55,765 nucleotides of DNA from Chromohalobacter sp. 11-W (GCF_029889905.1 NZ_JARANZ010000016.1:1-55765), one strand, 5' to 3'; numbered from the stretch's first letter, positions 1 through 8,592 are shown. Translations and numbers: made by a program. Notes: generated by a model not told the origin, from the letters alone.

Positions 1-108
1 ATGATCGTCCCCGAAAACGGCTCGGTTATCGGACACCGGCACAGGTTTTCCTGGGGGAATACTCAGGGGCCCTGGATACCGCAGGTGCTGCACTTATTAG
101 TTGAATTC
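1..108 (+). mobile_element. 3' end of an IS30-family insertion sequence, inserted in ugpA
   Basis: Read in the third forward frame, positions 3-101 encode 33 residues ending at a TGA at 102-104. They include [15 protein letters not shown], which fits the conserved end of IS30-family transposases (pattern RPRK-LGY-TP-EVF). A few bases after this stop, at about 109, sequence coding for UgpA begins in a different frame. The element's end therefore lies near position 108. The rest of the transposase and the other terminus are outside the window. An open frame from position 1 through to 390 exists only by chance fusion of antisense-phase IS sequence with ugpA. The exact boundary and target duplication cannot be set without the left junction. 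Confidence 0.8.
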
Positions 109-390
109 AGGTTTTGGACCATTATCTTTCCGCTGTTGTCACCAACGAGTTTTTTCTTGCTGGTCATGAACAGCATCTATGCCTTCTTCGAGACGTTCGG
201 CACCATCGATACCGTGACCTCGGGTGGGCCGGGGAGTGCGACGACAACGCTAGTCTACAAGATCTACCAGGATGGTTTCGTGGGTCAGAACCTCGGTACT
301 AGCGCAGCTCAATCAGTGTTGTTGATGGTGCTGGTGGGAGGGCTGACATTCATTCAGTTTCGTTTCGTTGAACGTCGAGTACAGTACTGA
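109..390 (+). pseudogene. ugpA: ugpA 3' fragment, sn-glycerol-3-phosphate-type ABC permease, truncated by IS
   Basis: From [16 protein letters not shown] onward, 94 residues match the C-terminal third of UgpA-type permeases, including GGPG and the ending [10 protein letters not shown]. The family is normally about 290 residues with six membrane segments and an EAA loop; the N-terminal two thirds and the EAA loop are missing here, replaced by IS30-type sequence. The stop codon overlaps the ugpE start by one base (TGATG), so the original operon arrangement is intact downstream. The importer is probably non-functional unless another UgpA exists. ugpE and ugpC may still be transcribed from a promoter in the insertion sequence. 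Confidence 0.85.
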
Positions 391-1235
391 TGCGCTATCA
401 ACGCCTAGGGCTGGATCTGGTCAGCCATCTATTGCTGGCCGCAGGGTGTGGCCTTTTCTTCCTGCCGGTGTGGTTGGCCTTTACGGCAAGCACGCACTCG
501 ATGAGCGATCTGTATACGCACATTGCACCGCTATGGATCGGCGATGTTGGTCTAGGCAATTACGCGCAACTGTTAAGCGAGTCGGTCAGTGGTTTAAACA
601 CTGGAATGCTGCGACTTTTATTCAACTCATTGGTAATGGCGACCGGCATTGCCGCGGGCAAGATCGTGATTTCCGTGCTGGCGGCTTATGCCATCGTGTT
701 CTTTCGCTTTCCTTTGCGTCGCTTATGTTTCTGGCTGATTTTTATCACGCTGATGTTGCCTGTAGAAGTGCGTATTCTGCCTACCTACGAAGTGGTCGCG
801 AACCTTCATATGCTCGATAGTTATTCGGGGTTGATCCTGCCGTTGATCGCCAGTGCGACGGCAACGTTTCTCCTGCGTCAATTCTATCTGACGATTCCAC
901 CCGAGCTGGTTGAAGCCGCGCGTATCGACGGAGCGGGCCCCTGGCGTTTCTTGAAGGATATCTTGTTGCCACTGTCGAAGACCAACCTCGCGGCATTGTT
1001 CGTGATCATGTTTATTTATGGCTGGAATCAGTATCTATGGCCGCTTTTGGTCACTACCGATGCCAGTTACATGACCGTGGTGGTTAGCCTCAAGCGCATG
1101 CTGACGACGGGGGATGCCTTGGTCCCTTGGCAGGATGTCACGGCGACGGCAATACTCGCCATGGGCCCCCCTATCCTGGTGATCCTGCTTCTACAGCGCT
1201 ACTTCGTCAAAGGGCTGGTCGACGCCGAAAAGTAA
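390..1235 (+). CDS. ugpE: UgpE-like ABC transporter permease (glycerol-3-phosphate/sugar)
   Basis: A 281-residue inner-membrane permease with about six hydrophobic segments. The cytoplasmic EAA loop is visible as EAARIDGAGPWRFLKDILLPL near residues 175-195; this is the site that docks on the ATPase. Its length matches the family. In Ugp systems UgpA and UgpE form the channel, UgpC drives it and a periplasmic UgpB supplies sn-glycerol-3-phosphate or its diesters. Here the start overlaps the ugpA stop and ugpC follows after 55 bases. Because the ugpA partner is broken by an insertion, this subunit may lack a partner. The substrate is inferred from similarity of the trio only; no UgpB is in view. 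Confidence 0.85.
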   Translation: MRYQRLGLDLVSHLLLAAGCGLFFLPVWLAFTASTHSMSDLYTHIAPLWIGDVGLGNYAQLLSESVSGLNTGMLRLLFNSLVMATGIAAGKIVISVLAAYAIVFFRFPLRRLCFWLIFITLMLPVEVRILPTYEVVANLHMLDSYSGLILPLIASATATFLLRQFYLTIPPELVEAARIDGAGPWRFLKDILLPLSKTNLAALFVIMFIYGWNQYLWPLLVTTDASYMTVVVSLKRMLTTGDALVPWQDVTATAILAMGPPILVILLLQRYFVKGLVDAEK

Positions 1236-1290
1236 GGCGGTACTATCGCGACTAGCGTGAATTCGAACAGAGTCAATGAGATAACGACCT

Positions 1291-2400
1291 ATGGCTACCC
1301 TGCAATTGACGCGCCTCAAGAAGCGCTACCCCAATGGTTTTATTGCCTTGCATGAAGTTGATCTGTCGGTGGCCGAGGGGGAGTTGATCGTTATCGTCGG
1401 GCCTTCGGGATGTGGCAAGTCGACCTTGCTGCGCACGTTGGCGGGGTTGGAGTCGATCAGCGATGGAGAGCTTACGATCAATGGTCGACGCGTCAACGAG
1501 ATGGAACCTGCCGAACGCGATATCGCCATGGTCTTCCAGAACTATGCGCTCTACCCGCACATGAGCGTGGCCGGGAACATGGGCTATGCCCTGAAAAATC
1601 GAGGCGTTCCCAAGGACGAGATCCGCCATCGCGTGGCGGCGACCGCCGAGTTGTTGGGTCTCGGCGAGTTACTTGAGCGGCGTCCGAGACAGCTATCCGG
1701 CGGACAGCGTCAGCGTGTCGCAATGGGCCGAGCGATCGTGCGGGAACCGCAGGTTTTTCTATTCGATGAGCCATTATCCAACCTCGACGCCAAGCTGCGG
1801 GTGCAGATGCGCTTGGAAATCCGGCGTCTACAGAAGCGCCTTGGCGTGACGTCGGTTTATGTGACGCACGATCAGGTCGAGGCGATGACCCTGGCGGATC
1901 GTCTAGTAGTGATGAACGGTGGGCGTGTCGAGCAATGTGGAACGCCGATGGCGCTCTACGCGCAGCCGGCGACACGTTTCGTGGCGAGTTTTCTCGGTTC
2001 GCCGGCGATGAACTTCCTCCCCGTGACGACCCACCAGGGATGTGTGGTGCTGCCCAATGGCACACAGTTGGCGCTGCCTGTGGACATACCCGAAGGACGG
2101 GCGGCGACCCTTGGCGTTCGCCCGGAACATCTGGTCGAGGCAACATCTACACAGGATGCAGGCGTGACCTTGGACGTGACGGTCGAGATGCTCGAGCCGC
2201 TGGGGGCGGATATGTTGGCCTACACACGTTTGCCTGGGCTCGAGGAGTGGTTGGTGGTGCGCCTGGATGGCGCGCACGCCGCCAGCGAGGGGCAGCGTTT
2301 GTCACTCGCGTTCTCACCGACGCATTGCCATGTCTTCGATGCCGACGGGATGCGTGCCATGACCGAGAGAGCCGGTGCCAAGGAGCGGGCGGTTCAATAG
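1291..2400 (+). CDS. ugpC: UgpC-like ABC transporter ATP-binding protein
   Basis: A 369-residue ATPase of the MalK/UgpC type. The Walker A motif GPSGCGKST is at residues 37-45, the Q-loop is in VFQNYALYPHM, the signature is LSGGQRQRVAMGRAI, and Walker B is FLFDEPLSNLDAKLR with the switch histidine in VYVTHDQ. The last ~120 residues form the regulatory OB-type domain typical of this group (GVRPEHL is conserved). It would energise the UgpA/UgpE channel. The gene ends at 2400 and overlaps the end of the convergent ghrA-like gene by seven bases. Confidence 0.88.
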   Translation: MATLQLTRLKKRYPNGFIALHEVDLSVAEGELIVIVGPSGCGKSTLLRTLAGLESISDGELTINGRRVNEMEPAERDIAMVFQNYALYPHMSVAGNMGYALKNRGVPKDEIRHRVAATAELLGLGELLERRPRQLSGGQRQRVAMGRAIVREPQVFLFDEPLSNLDAKLRVQMRLEIRRLQKRLGVTSVYVTHDQVEAMTLADRLVVMNGGRVEQCGTPMALYAQPATRFVASFLGSPAMNFLPVTTHQGCVVLPNGTQLALPVDIPEGRAATLGVRPEHLVEATSTQDAGVTLDVTVEMLEPLGADMLAYTRLPGLEEWLVVRLDGAHAASEGQRLSLAFSPTHCHVFDADGMRAMTERAGAKERAVQ

Positions 2401-3326
2401 CCGGCCTTGGGGTCGACGGTGTCGATAGCTTCACCGGCCTGCATGGCAGTAAGGGCTTTGGCGACCTGATCGGCGGCTTCGTCGATGGGGGTCGGGCCGG
2501 CCATGTGCGGGGTGATCCACAGGCGTGGATGCTGCCACAGTGGGCTGTCGTCGGGCAGCGGCTCCGAGGGGAAGGCATCGAGCAACGCGCCGCGCAGCCG
2601 GCCGTTTTCGTCCTCTCCGGCACCGAGCGCCTCGAGTAATGCGGCCTCGTCGATCAGCGTGCCGCGTCCGGGATTGATCAAGCTGGCGCCGTCGGGTAAC
2701 GCGGCCAGGGCGTCGTGGCCGATGATGCCGCGTGTGGATGGCGTATCGGGCAGCAGCGTGACTAGGGTGTGGACCTTGCCGAGCAGGGCCTGGAGGCCGT
2801 CGTCGCCGTGATGGCAGGTGATGTCCTTGAGGGCCTTGGGCGAGCGGCTCCAGCCGTGCACTGGGTAGCCGTCGTCGGCGAGCTGGCGGGCCACATGGCG
2901 ACCGATGGCGCCCAGCCCGAGAACTCCAACCGCCCATTCGCGCTTGGGCGTGAGCGCGTGTTCGCGCCAGGTGGTGTGATGCTGCTGGCGACGGTAACGG
3001 TCGAAATCGCGCTGAAAATGCAGCACGCCATAGCGTACATAGTCGGCGATCAGCTCGCCCATACCGGCATCGCGTAGCTTGACGATAGGGATGTCTTGAG
3101 GAAGCGCGGGGTTGTTGAGCAACGCATCCACGCCGGCGCCAAGATTGACGATGCCCTTGAGTGATGGCTGGGCCTCGAAGAGCGACGCCGGTGGTTTCCA
3201 TGCCGCGAGGTAGTCAGCCTGGAAATCGCTCGTTTCGCCACTGATGGCGAACTCCGCCGAGGGTAAACGCGAAGCGAGCCTGTTTTTCCAGAGCGCGGCG
3301 TCGTCGGCATGGATCAATATGCGCAT
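2394..3326 (-). CDS. ghrA: GhrA-like glyoxylate/hydroxypyruvate reductase
   Basis: A 310-residue D-isomer-specific 2-hydroxyacid dehydrogenase, expected to reduce glyoxylate or hydroxypyruvate with NADPH. The Rossmann motif GVLGLGAIG is seen, together with the active-site run NPGRGTLIDE and a C-terminal histidine in TPHMAGPTP; its length matches E. coli GhrA (about 312). I place the start at MRILIHADD (3326), preceded by GAGGACTTC on the minus strand; a longer open frame upstream adds 15 non-conserved residues. The gene faces ugpC and lies just downstream of the MocR-type regulator on the same strand, 63 bases away, so the two could be cotranscribed. Confidence 0.8.
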   Translation of the reverse strand: MRILIHADDAALWKNRLASRLPSAEFAISGETSDFQADYLAAWKPPASLFEAQPSLKGIVNLGAGVDALLNNPALPQDIPIVKLRDAGMGELIADYVRYGVLHFQRDFDRYRRQQHHTTWREHALTPKREWAVGVLGLGAIGRHVARQLADDGYPVHGWSRSPKALKDITCHHGDDGLQALLGKVHTLVTLLPDTPSTRGIIGHDALAALPDGASLINPGRGTLIDEAALLEALGAGEDENGRLRGALLDAFPSEPLPDDSPLWQHPRLWITPHMAGPTPIDEAADQVAKALTAMQAGEAIDTVDPKAGY

Positions 3327-3389
3327 GAAGTCCTCATGAGGTGGTCGTGGATGATGGATGAAAGGCGGCATTGGTGCGCGCCTATCGCG

Positions 3390-4793
3390 CTATACGATTT
3401 GTAGCATCGGTGGGGGTGCTTCGCCGAGCAAACGCCCGAGAATCGTCAAACCCTGATCGAAGCGTTCGGGATCGTTTTCGCCTCCCAAACTCAAGCGAAT
3501 ACGCCGGGGCGGAGAGCCTTGATCCACCATGAAGGACTGCGCCGTGGAAATCGCCAAGCCTTCCTGAAGCGCCTGTTGCTGAAGTTCCTCCGCACGCCAT
3601 GCCCCGGGCAGGGCCAGCCAGATATGCATGCCCGTGGGGCGCGAGGCCATGGCGTGACCCGCGAGGCGTGTGCGGGTCAACTGCTGGCGCTCGGCGAGCA
3701 GACGCCGCTGCTCGCAGGCCAGGGCGTCGACGGTGCCATCGGCCAGCCAACGGTCGGCGATCTCGAAGATGAGTGGCGTGGCCATCCAACTGGTGGCGCG
3801 CAACCGGGGCAAGGTGTGGTGCAACTGCCCACGCGGCACGCTGAGATAGCCCGCGCGCAGCCCCGAGACGGTGGCCTTGGTCAGGCTGGTGACATGAAAG
3901 CTCTGGCGGGGTAGACGCGCGGTCAGCGGGCTCAGTCCCGGCGGTTCGAGCAGGGCGTGAACGTCATCCTCGATCAACCAGGTACCGTGTCGCGCCAGGA
4001 CTTCGGCCACGGCATCGCGGCGTGCGTTGTCCATGGTCGCGCCGGTGGGGTTGAGCTGGGTAGGGGTCAGGCACACGGCACGCGGTCGGTAGCGCCGGCA
4101 TGCGGCGTCGAGGGCATCGGGAATTATCCCTCGTTCGTCGATGGCCACGCCGCGCAATTGCAGGCCCAGTGTGCGAGACAAGGCGATCAAGCCGTGGTCG
4201 GTCAGCGCTTCGGTCAACACCACGTCGCCATGCTGGACCAGCGTGGCGATGGCCAACATCACGCCGTGGGCAGCGCCGTTGCAGAGCACTCGGTCGTCGG
4301 GCGTACCGGGCACGCCGAGCGTATCGTGTAGCCATTGGCTGGCGCGCTCGCGCTGGTGGAGAAGCCCTGCGATGGGGCGGCAGGCATCGATGACATCGGG
4401 GTGCGCGCTGTCTGCCACGTCGCGAAGCGTTTCGCGAAAGCGTAGATGATGGCCGGGCGGGCAGATCGGATGCGCGATGGAAAGATCCACGGGAGAGGCA
4501 TCCATCGCCATGTTGGCGCTGCGGAGGTACTCGGCCTCTTGGCCGTCGTCGAGACTGTTGATCCAGGTGCCGCTACCCACGCGGGCCTGCACCAGGCCCA
4601 TCTTTTCCGCCTGGGCATAGGCACGCGAAACGGTTTGCACGCTCACTGCCAATGTCTCGGCAAGGCAGCGGTGTGGCGGCAGGCGCGTGCCGGGCGTGAG
4701 CTCGCCTTGGCGAATGGCCTCGGCGAGTGCTCGGGCGATAGCCAGATACTTGGGCCCATGGGCCGGAAGATAGGGTGTCAGGTCAATTGTCAT
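3390..4793 (-). CDS. enuR: MocR-type GntR/aminotransferase regulator, EnuR-like (ectoine catabolism)
   Basis: A 467-residue fusion of an N-terminal winged helix (residues ~10-80, with TRLPPHRCLAETLAVSVQTVSRAY) and a fold-type I aminotransferase domain. The PLP lysine is K306 in SLTKA and the LNPTG loop is at 247-251. EnuR proteins of ectoine consumers have this architecture; they bind PLP and are known to sense N-alpha-acetyl-diaminobutyrate and diaminobutyrate, derepressing the catabolic genes. The gene diverges from doeA, the EnuR-type arrangement. An oddity is H279 in EDDVH, where MocR proteins and aminotransferases usually have a tyrosine that contacts PLP. The DNA target is probably the inverted repeat at 4862-4900. 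The specific EnuR assignment rests on context. Confidence 0.75.
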   Translation of the reverse strand: MTIDLTPYLPAHGPKYLAIARALAEAIRQGELTPGTRLPPHRCLAETLAVSVQTVSRAYAQAEKMGLVQARVGSGTWINSLDDGQEAEYLRSANMAMDASPVDLSIAHPICPPGHHLRFRETLRDVADSAHPDVIDACRPIAGLLHQRERASQWLHDTLGVPGTPDDRVLCNGAAHGVMLAIATLVQHGDVVLTEALTDHGLIALSRTLGLQLRGVAIDERGIIPDALDAACRRYRPRAVCLTPTQLNPTGATMDNARRDAVAEVLARHGTWLIEDDVHALLEPPGLSPLTARLPRQSFHVTSLTKATVSGLRAGYLSVPRGQLHHTLPRLRATSWMATPLIFEIADRWLADGTVDALACEQRRLLAERQQLTRTRLAGHAMASRPTGMHIWLALPGAWRAEELQQQALQEGLAISTAQSFMVDQGSPPRRIRLSLGGENDPERFDQGLTILGRLLGEAPPPMLQIV

Positions 4794-4801
4794 GACACAA
4801 T
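4786..4801. promoter_or_regulatory. Small palindrome over the regulator start codon
   Basis: ATTGT-N6-ACAAT, with a perfect inner TGTCATGACA, spans the start codon of the MocR-type gene (ATG at 4791-4793 on the minus strand). It shares ATTGT/ACAAT ends with the larger inverted repeat 60 bases away. It could be an autoregulatory site, but a palindrome this short can arise by chance. Confidence 0.35.
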
Positions 4802-4861
4802 AAAGCCTTTGACGGCAAGCAGCGCGTGAATGCTAGTATCGTCGACAACGCATTGATCGAC

Positions 4862-4900
4862 AATTGTACTGATTTCTTCCTTCCTTGTGTCAGTACAATT
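4862..4900. promoter_or_regulatory. Perfect 11-bp inverted repeat, candidate operator between enuR-like gene and doeA
   Basis: AATTGTACTGA (4862-4872) and TCAGTACAATT (4890-4900) are exact reverse complements separated by 17 bases. Each arm contains a TACAAT that resembles a -10 box, the right arm pointing to doeA and the left arm to the regulator. A dimer of the MocR-type regulator bound here would cover both divergent promoters. The site lies in the only non-coding gap (4794-4975) between the two genes. The symmetry is seen directly; the binding protein is inferred. Confidence 0.7.
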
Positions 4901-4975
4901 TATTTCATCGAATGCAGGGTCCTGCCTCCCGTCCGGGAGATCAGGGATGAGCAATTCTGTCGGGCGAGTGGTGCC

Positions 4976-6175
4976 ATGTCTGAGGTTTCCCTGCCTTTCA
5001 CTCGTGAGGAATACGCCGGCCGTCTGCACAAGGTGCGTTCGGCCATGGCCCATCGAGGGATCGACGTTCTGATCGTCAGCGATCCGTCCAATATGGCGTG
5101 GTTGACGGGGTACGATGGTTGGTCCTTCTATGTGCATCAGTGCGTGCTGCTCGGCCTGGAAGGCGAGCCGGTCTGGTATGGGCGTCGCATGGATGCCAAC
5201 GGGGCGCTACGCACCTGCTGGATCCATCCGGAGAACATTACCTATTACCCGGATTATTACGTTCAAAATCCCGATATGCATCCCATGGAGTACCTGGCGC
5301 AGTCGATCCTGCCGGATCGTGGCTGGCATGAGGGTACCATCGGCATGGAGATGGATAACTACTACTTTTCCGCCAAGGCGTATCTGAGTCTCATACACCA
5401 GTTGCCGCATGCACGTTTCGAGGATGCCAATTCGCTGGTCAACTGGTGTCGGGCGATCAAGTCGCCGCAGGAAATCGAGTACATGCGCATCGCGGCGCGG
5501 ATCGTCGAGGGCATGCATTCGCGCATCCTCGAGGTCATTCAGCCGGGAGTGCCCAAGAGCAAGGTAGTGTCCGAGATATATCGGGTAGGCATCGAGGGCT
5601 GGGTCGATCCGCAAGGGGGCGTCTACGGCGGTGACTATCCGGCTATCGTGCCCATGCTGCCGACTGGCAAGGACGCCGCCGCACCGCACCTGACCTGGGA
5701 CGATACCCCGTTTCGCGAAGGCGAGGGCACCTTCTTCGAGATCGCTGGGGTGTATCGCCGCTATCACGCGCCGATGTCGCGCACGGTGTTCTTGGGTACG
5801 CCACCGAGCCAGTTCCTGCGCGCCGAGTCGGCACTGCTCGAGGGCATCGAGAATGGCCTGGCGGTGGCCAAGCCGGGCAATCGCGCCGCCGATATCGCCA
5901 TGGCATTGGGCGCGGCAATGGACAAGTATGGCTTCGACCGTGGCGGGGCGCGTTGTGGTTATTCCATCGGCATCAGCTATCCGCCGGATTGGGGCGAGCG
6001 TAATATTAGCTTGCGCCCCTCCGATGACACCATCCTCGAACCAGGGATGACGTTTCATTTCATGCCGGGGCTCTGGGAGGATGACTGGGGCCTGGAGATC
6101 ACCGAAAGCATTCTGATTACCGAGACTGGCTGCGAGACGCTGGCCAACTTTCCACGCCAGCTGTTCGTGTGCTGA
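4976..6175 (+). CDS. doeA: DoeA, ectoine hydrolase
   Basis: A 399-residue protein of the M24 (creatinase/prolidase-like) fold, the same length as characterised DoeA. It opens the ectoine ring to give N-alpha-acetyl-L-2,4-diaminobutyrate in the cytoplasm. An N-terminal creatinase-like domain (SDPSNMAWLTGYDGWSFY) is followed by the pita-bread domain (KSPQEIEYMR, then FFEIAGVYRRYHAPMSRTVF and GLEITESILIT). I start at MSEVSLPFT (4976); an upstream in-frame extension to 4826 would run through the putative operator and is rejected. The ribosome site is weak. First gene of doeA-doeB-doeX; doeB starts 31 bases later. Confidence 0.92.
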   Translation: MSEVSLPFTREEYAGRLHKVRSAMAHRGIDVLIVSDPSNMAWLTGYDGWSFYVHQCVLLGLEGEPVWYGRRMDANGALRTCWIHPENITYYPDYYVQNPDMHPMEYLAQSILPDRGWHEGTIGMEMDNYYFSAKAYLSLIHQLPHARFEDANSLVNWCRAIKSPQEIEYMRIAARIVEGMHSRILEVIQPGVPKSKVVSEIYRVGIEGWVDPQGGVYGGDYPAIVPMLPTGKDAAAPHLTWDDTPFREGEGTFFEIAGVYRRYHAPMSRTVFLGTPPSQFLRAESALLEGIENGLAVAKPGNRAADIAMALGAAMDKYGFDRGGARCGYSIGISYPPDWGERNISLRPSDDTILEPGMTFHFMPGLWEDDWGLEITESILITETGCETLANFPRQLFVC

Positions 6176-6206
6176 ACCGTGGGACGCGAGACGAGGAGAA
6201 CATGAT

Positions 6207-7223
6207 ATGAGCAAGCGACCCAGCCCGGTGTCACCCACCGTCGATTTCGATGCCGATGGCATTCAGCACGGTTTTCTCAAGCTGCCGATCTCCACCGATG
6301 ACTCGGCCTGGGGCGCGGTGATGATTCCAATCACCGTGATCAACAATGGTGCGGGGCCCACGGCGCTGCTCAGCGCCGGCAACCACGGCGATGAATATGA
6401 AGGCATCACGGCGCTTCTCAAGCTCAGCAATACACTGCGTGCCGAGGACGTGCGTGGCCGCGTGATCATCGTGCCGATCATGAATGTGCCCGCCGCGACC
6501 GCCGGCAAGCGCACCTCCGGGCTGGATGGTGGCAATCTCAATCGCAGCTTTCCCGGTAACCCGGACGGCGGCGTTACCGAGCAGATCGCCGATTACTTCA
6601 CGCGTGAACTAGTGCCGATGTGCGACGTGGCGTTGGATCTGCATTCTGGCGGTCGCACGCTGGATATCCTGCCCTTCGCCGCGGCACACCGTCTCGACGA
6701 TCGTACCCAGGAAGCGCAAAGTCTTGCGGGGGCGGTTGCCTTCGGCGCGCCGGTGGCGATGATGATGTTCGAGCTCGACGCCACCAAGCTCTACGACACG
6801 GCCGTGGAATCTCAGGGCAAGACCTTCGTGACCACCGAGTTGGGCGGCGGCGGCACGACCACGCCGGAGCGCATGGCCATCGCCGACCGCGGCGTGCGCA
6901 ATTTCCTGATTCACTACGGGCTGATCGAAGGACAACTGGAGTCTCCGGCCGGCCAGCAGGTGTACGTGGACATGCCTGATGCCTCTTGCTATGTGCAGAG
7001 CGAGCACAGCGGCCTGCTGGAATTGAGTTTCGCGTTGGGCGAGACGGTGCGGCGCGGCGATGTGATCGCGCGGATCTATGACATGACGCGCACCGGTAGC
7101 GAGCCGATCGTTTACCATGCCCAGCGCGATGGCGTGCTGGTGGCGCGGCGTTTCCCGGCGCAGGTGAACATGGGCGATACGATTGCGGTGATCGCGGAAG
7201 TCGTCGATAGTCTCGAGCGTTGA
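6207..7223 (+). CDS. doeB: DoeB, N-alpha-acetyl-L-2,4-diaminobutyrate deacetylase
   Basis: A 338-residue zinc enzyme of the succinylglutamate desuccinylase/aspartoacylase family. It removes the acetyl group from the DoeA product to release L-2,4-diaminobutyrate. The zinc site is visible as H60 and E63 in GNHGDEYEG plus H146 in DLHSGG; NLNRSFPG at 110-117 carries the substrate arginine. The start at 6207 has GAGGAG eight bases upstream. It sits between doeA and doeX in one transcription unit. Confidence 0.9.
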   Translation: MSKRPSPVSPTVDFDADGIQHGFLKLPISTDDSAWGAVMIPITVINNGAGPTALLSAGNHGDEYEGITALLKLSNTLRAEDVRGRVIIVPIMNVPAATAGKRTSGLDGGNLNRSFPGNPDGGVTEQIADYFTRELVPMCDVALDLHSGGRTLDILPFAAAHRLDDRTQEAQSLAGAVAFGAPVAMMMFELDATKLYDTAVESQGKTFVTTELGGGGTTTPERMAIADRGVRNFLIHYGLIEGQLESPAGQQVYVDMPDASCYVQSEHSGLLELSFALGETVRRGDVIARIYDMTRTGSEPIVYHAQRDGVLVARRFPAQVNMGDTIAVIAEVVDSLER

Positions 7224-7242
7224 GGATGGGTCGCCACACCAC

Positions 7243-7716
7243 ATGAAACTTGACCGCTACGACCTCAAGATTCTCGATATCCTGTCGCGCGATGGGCGCA
7301 TCACCAAGTCGAAACTGGCCGAGGCGATCAACCTCTCGGTCAGTCCCTGCTGGGAGCGCGTGCGGCGCCTGGAAAAAGCCGGCGTCATCGAAGGCTATGG
7401 CGCCCGACTCAATCCGGATCTGGTGGTCAAGCGCACGCCGGTCTGGGTGCAGATCGAGCTTGCGAATCATCAGGCGGCGAGTTTCGCGCGTTTCGAGAAA
7501 GCCGTTGCCGAGACGCCGGAGGTGACCGAGTGTGTCGCGGTGGGCGGCGGTGTCGACTACCTGGTCAAGTTCGAAACCGACTCCATCGATGCCTACCAGC
7601 GCACGATCGATGCCTGGCTGATGGATGGCCTGGGGATCGAACGCTACTTCACCTATATCGTCACCAAGACCGTGAAACGCACCACGCCGCCGCTGTCGTT
7701 GCACGACGACGCTTAG
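7243..7716 (+). CDS. doeX: DoeX, Lrp/AsnC-family regulator
   Basis: A 157-residue Lrp/AsnC protein. An N-terminal helix-turn-helix (LDRYDLKILDILSRDGRITKS, then LAEAINLSVSPCWERVRRLEKAGVI) is joined to a RAM ligand-binding domain with a GGGVDYLVKFETDSI-like strand-loop. In Halomonas the gene next to doeAB encodes DoeX, which binds DNA upstream of the degradation genes. Only 19 bases separate it from doeB, so it is cotranscribed. With the MocR-type regulator this locus has two regulators. Confidence 0.88.
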   Translation: MKLDRYDLKILDILSRDGRITKSKLAEAINLSVSPCWERVRRLEKAGVIEGYGARLNPDLVVKRTPVWVQIELANHQAASFARFEKAVAETPEVTECVAVGGGVDYLVKFETDSIDAYQRTIDAWLMDGLGIERYFTYIVTKTVKRTTPPLSLHDDA

Positions 7717-7812
7717 TAGCACGTCAGGCGTCGTCTATGGCCATTGGCCGATGTCGTCTAGGCGTTAAGGTAGTAATACTCGATGGCCGCGTTTCCGCAA
7801 TGGGATATTCAC

Positions 7813-8592
7813 ATGCCATCAGAAGTGCTGACACCGCATTCATTTTCCGCTGCCTCGCGCTATGACGACCAGCGCGACCGGCCCTTGCGGACGCTCGATG
7901 GCCCGCAGGAACAGCCGCTGACCCTGTCGCTCAACGATACCGCCATGGTGACCTTGCTGGCGACGCCAGAGGCCCTTGAGCCGCTGGCGCTGGGGCATGC
8001 CTTCACGGCGGGTTGGATCGAGCGCGCCGAGCAGGTCGAGGACATTCAGCTATCGCGGCTGCGTCACGGACTGTTGGTGCGGCTGGCGGTTTCGTCGCAG
8101 ACCGAAGCGCGCGCCGCTGGTCTGCAACGCGCCGGGGTCTCGGTGTCGAGCTGTGGTGCCTGCGGGGTGGCCGAGGAGTCGCAGTTGATGCAAGGTCTTA
8201 AACGTTTGCCGGCGTGCGCGCCCCTGGCGCCCGAGTCCTTGATGCGCGGTGTGGAGAGTCTGCAGCGTCACGCACGTGCCGGACTGCATATGGCGCTGGC
8301 CCTCGATAGTGATGGCGAGGTGTTGTCACGTGGCGTGGATATCGGACGCCACAATGCCCTGGATCGGATCATTGGCGAGGCATTGACCCGTGGCGAGATG
8401 CCGGCGGCGGTGTTGCTTTCCAGTCGCTGTAGCATGGAGCTGGTGCAGAAGACCGTGCGTGCCGGTATCGCCACCCTGGCCACGCTGTCGTTGCCCTCGG
8501 CCCTGGCGGTGGAAATCGCGCGTGCCTGTGACCTCAACCTGATCTGTTGTCATCGCGGTCGACATCTCGAACGCCTGAGTGGCGCGACATAG
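7813..8592 (+). CDS. fdhD: FdhD-like sulfurtransferase for molybdenum-cofactor enzymes
   Basis: About 259 residues. FdhD passes sulfur from the cysteine desulfurase to the bis-MGD cofactor of formate-dehydrogenase-type enzymes. The hallmark C-x-x-C loop is present as SSCGACGVAEESQ (Cys 114 and 117 from this start), and the C-terminal part has DIGRHNALDRIIG and SSRCSMELVQKT, both typical. The start at 7813 has GGGA upstream; an in-frame ATG at 7783 would add ten residues. The next gene encodes a molybdopterin oxidoreductase, its likely client. The pair lies between doeX and doeC and has no known role in ectoine use. Confidence 0.88.
   Translation: MPSEVLTPHSFSAASRYDDQRDRPLRTLDGPQEQPLTLSLNDTAMVTLLATPEALEPLALGHAFTAGWIERAEQVEDIQLSRLRHGLLVRLAVSSQTEARAAGLQRAGVSVSSCGACGVAEESQLMQGLKRLPACAPLAPESLMRGVESLQRHARAGLHMALALDSDGEVLSRGVDIGRHNALDRIIGEALTRGEMPAAVLLSSRCSMELVQKTVRAGIATLATLSLPSALAVEIARACDLNLICCHRGRHLERLSGAT

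Noticed and set aside
1-390. A 129-residue protein starting at position 1
   Set aside because: Residues 1-36 are out-of-frame IS30-type sequence; only 109 onward is UgpA.
4826-4975. 50-residue N-terminal extension of DoeA
   Set aside because: It would translate through the inverted repeat, and DoeA is 399 residues from 4976.
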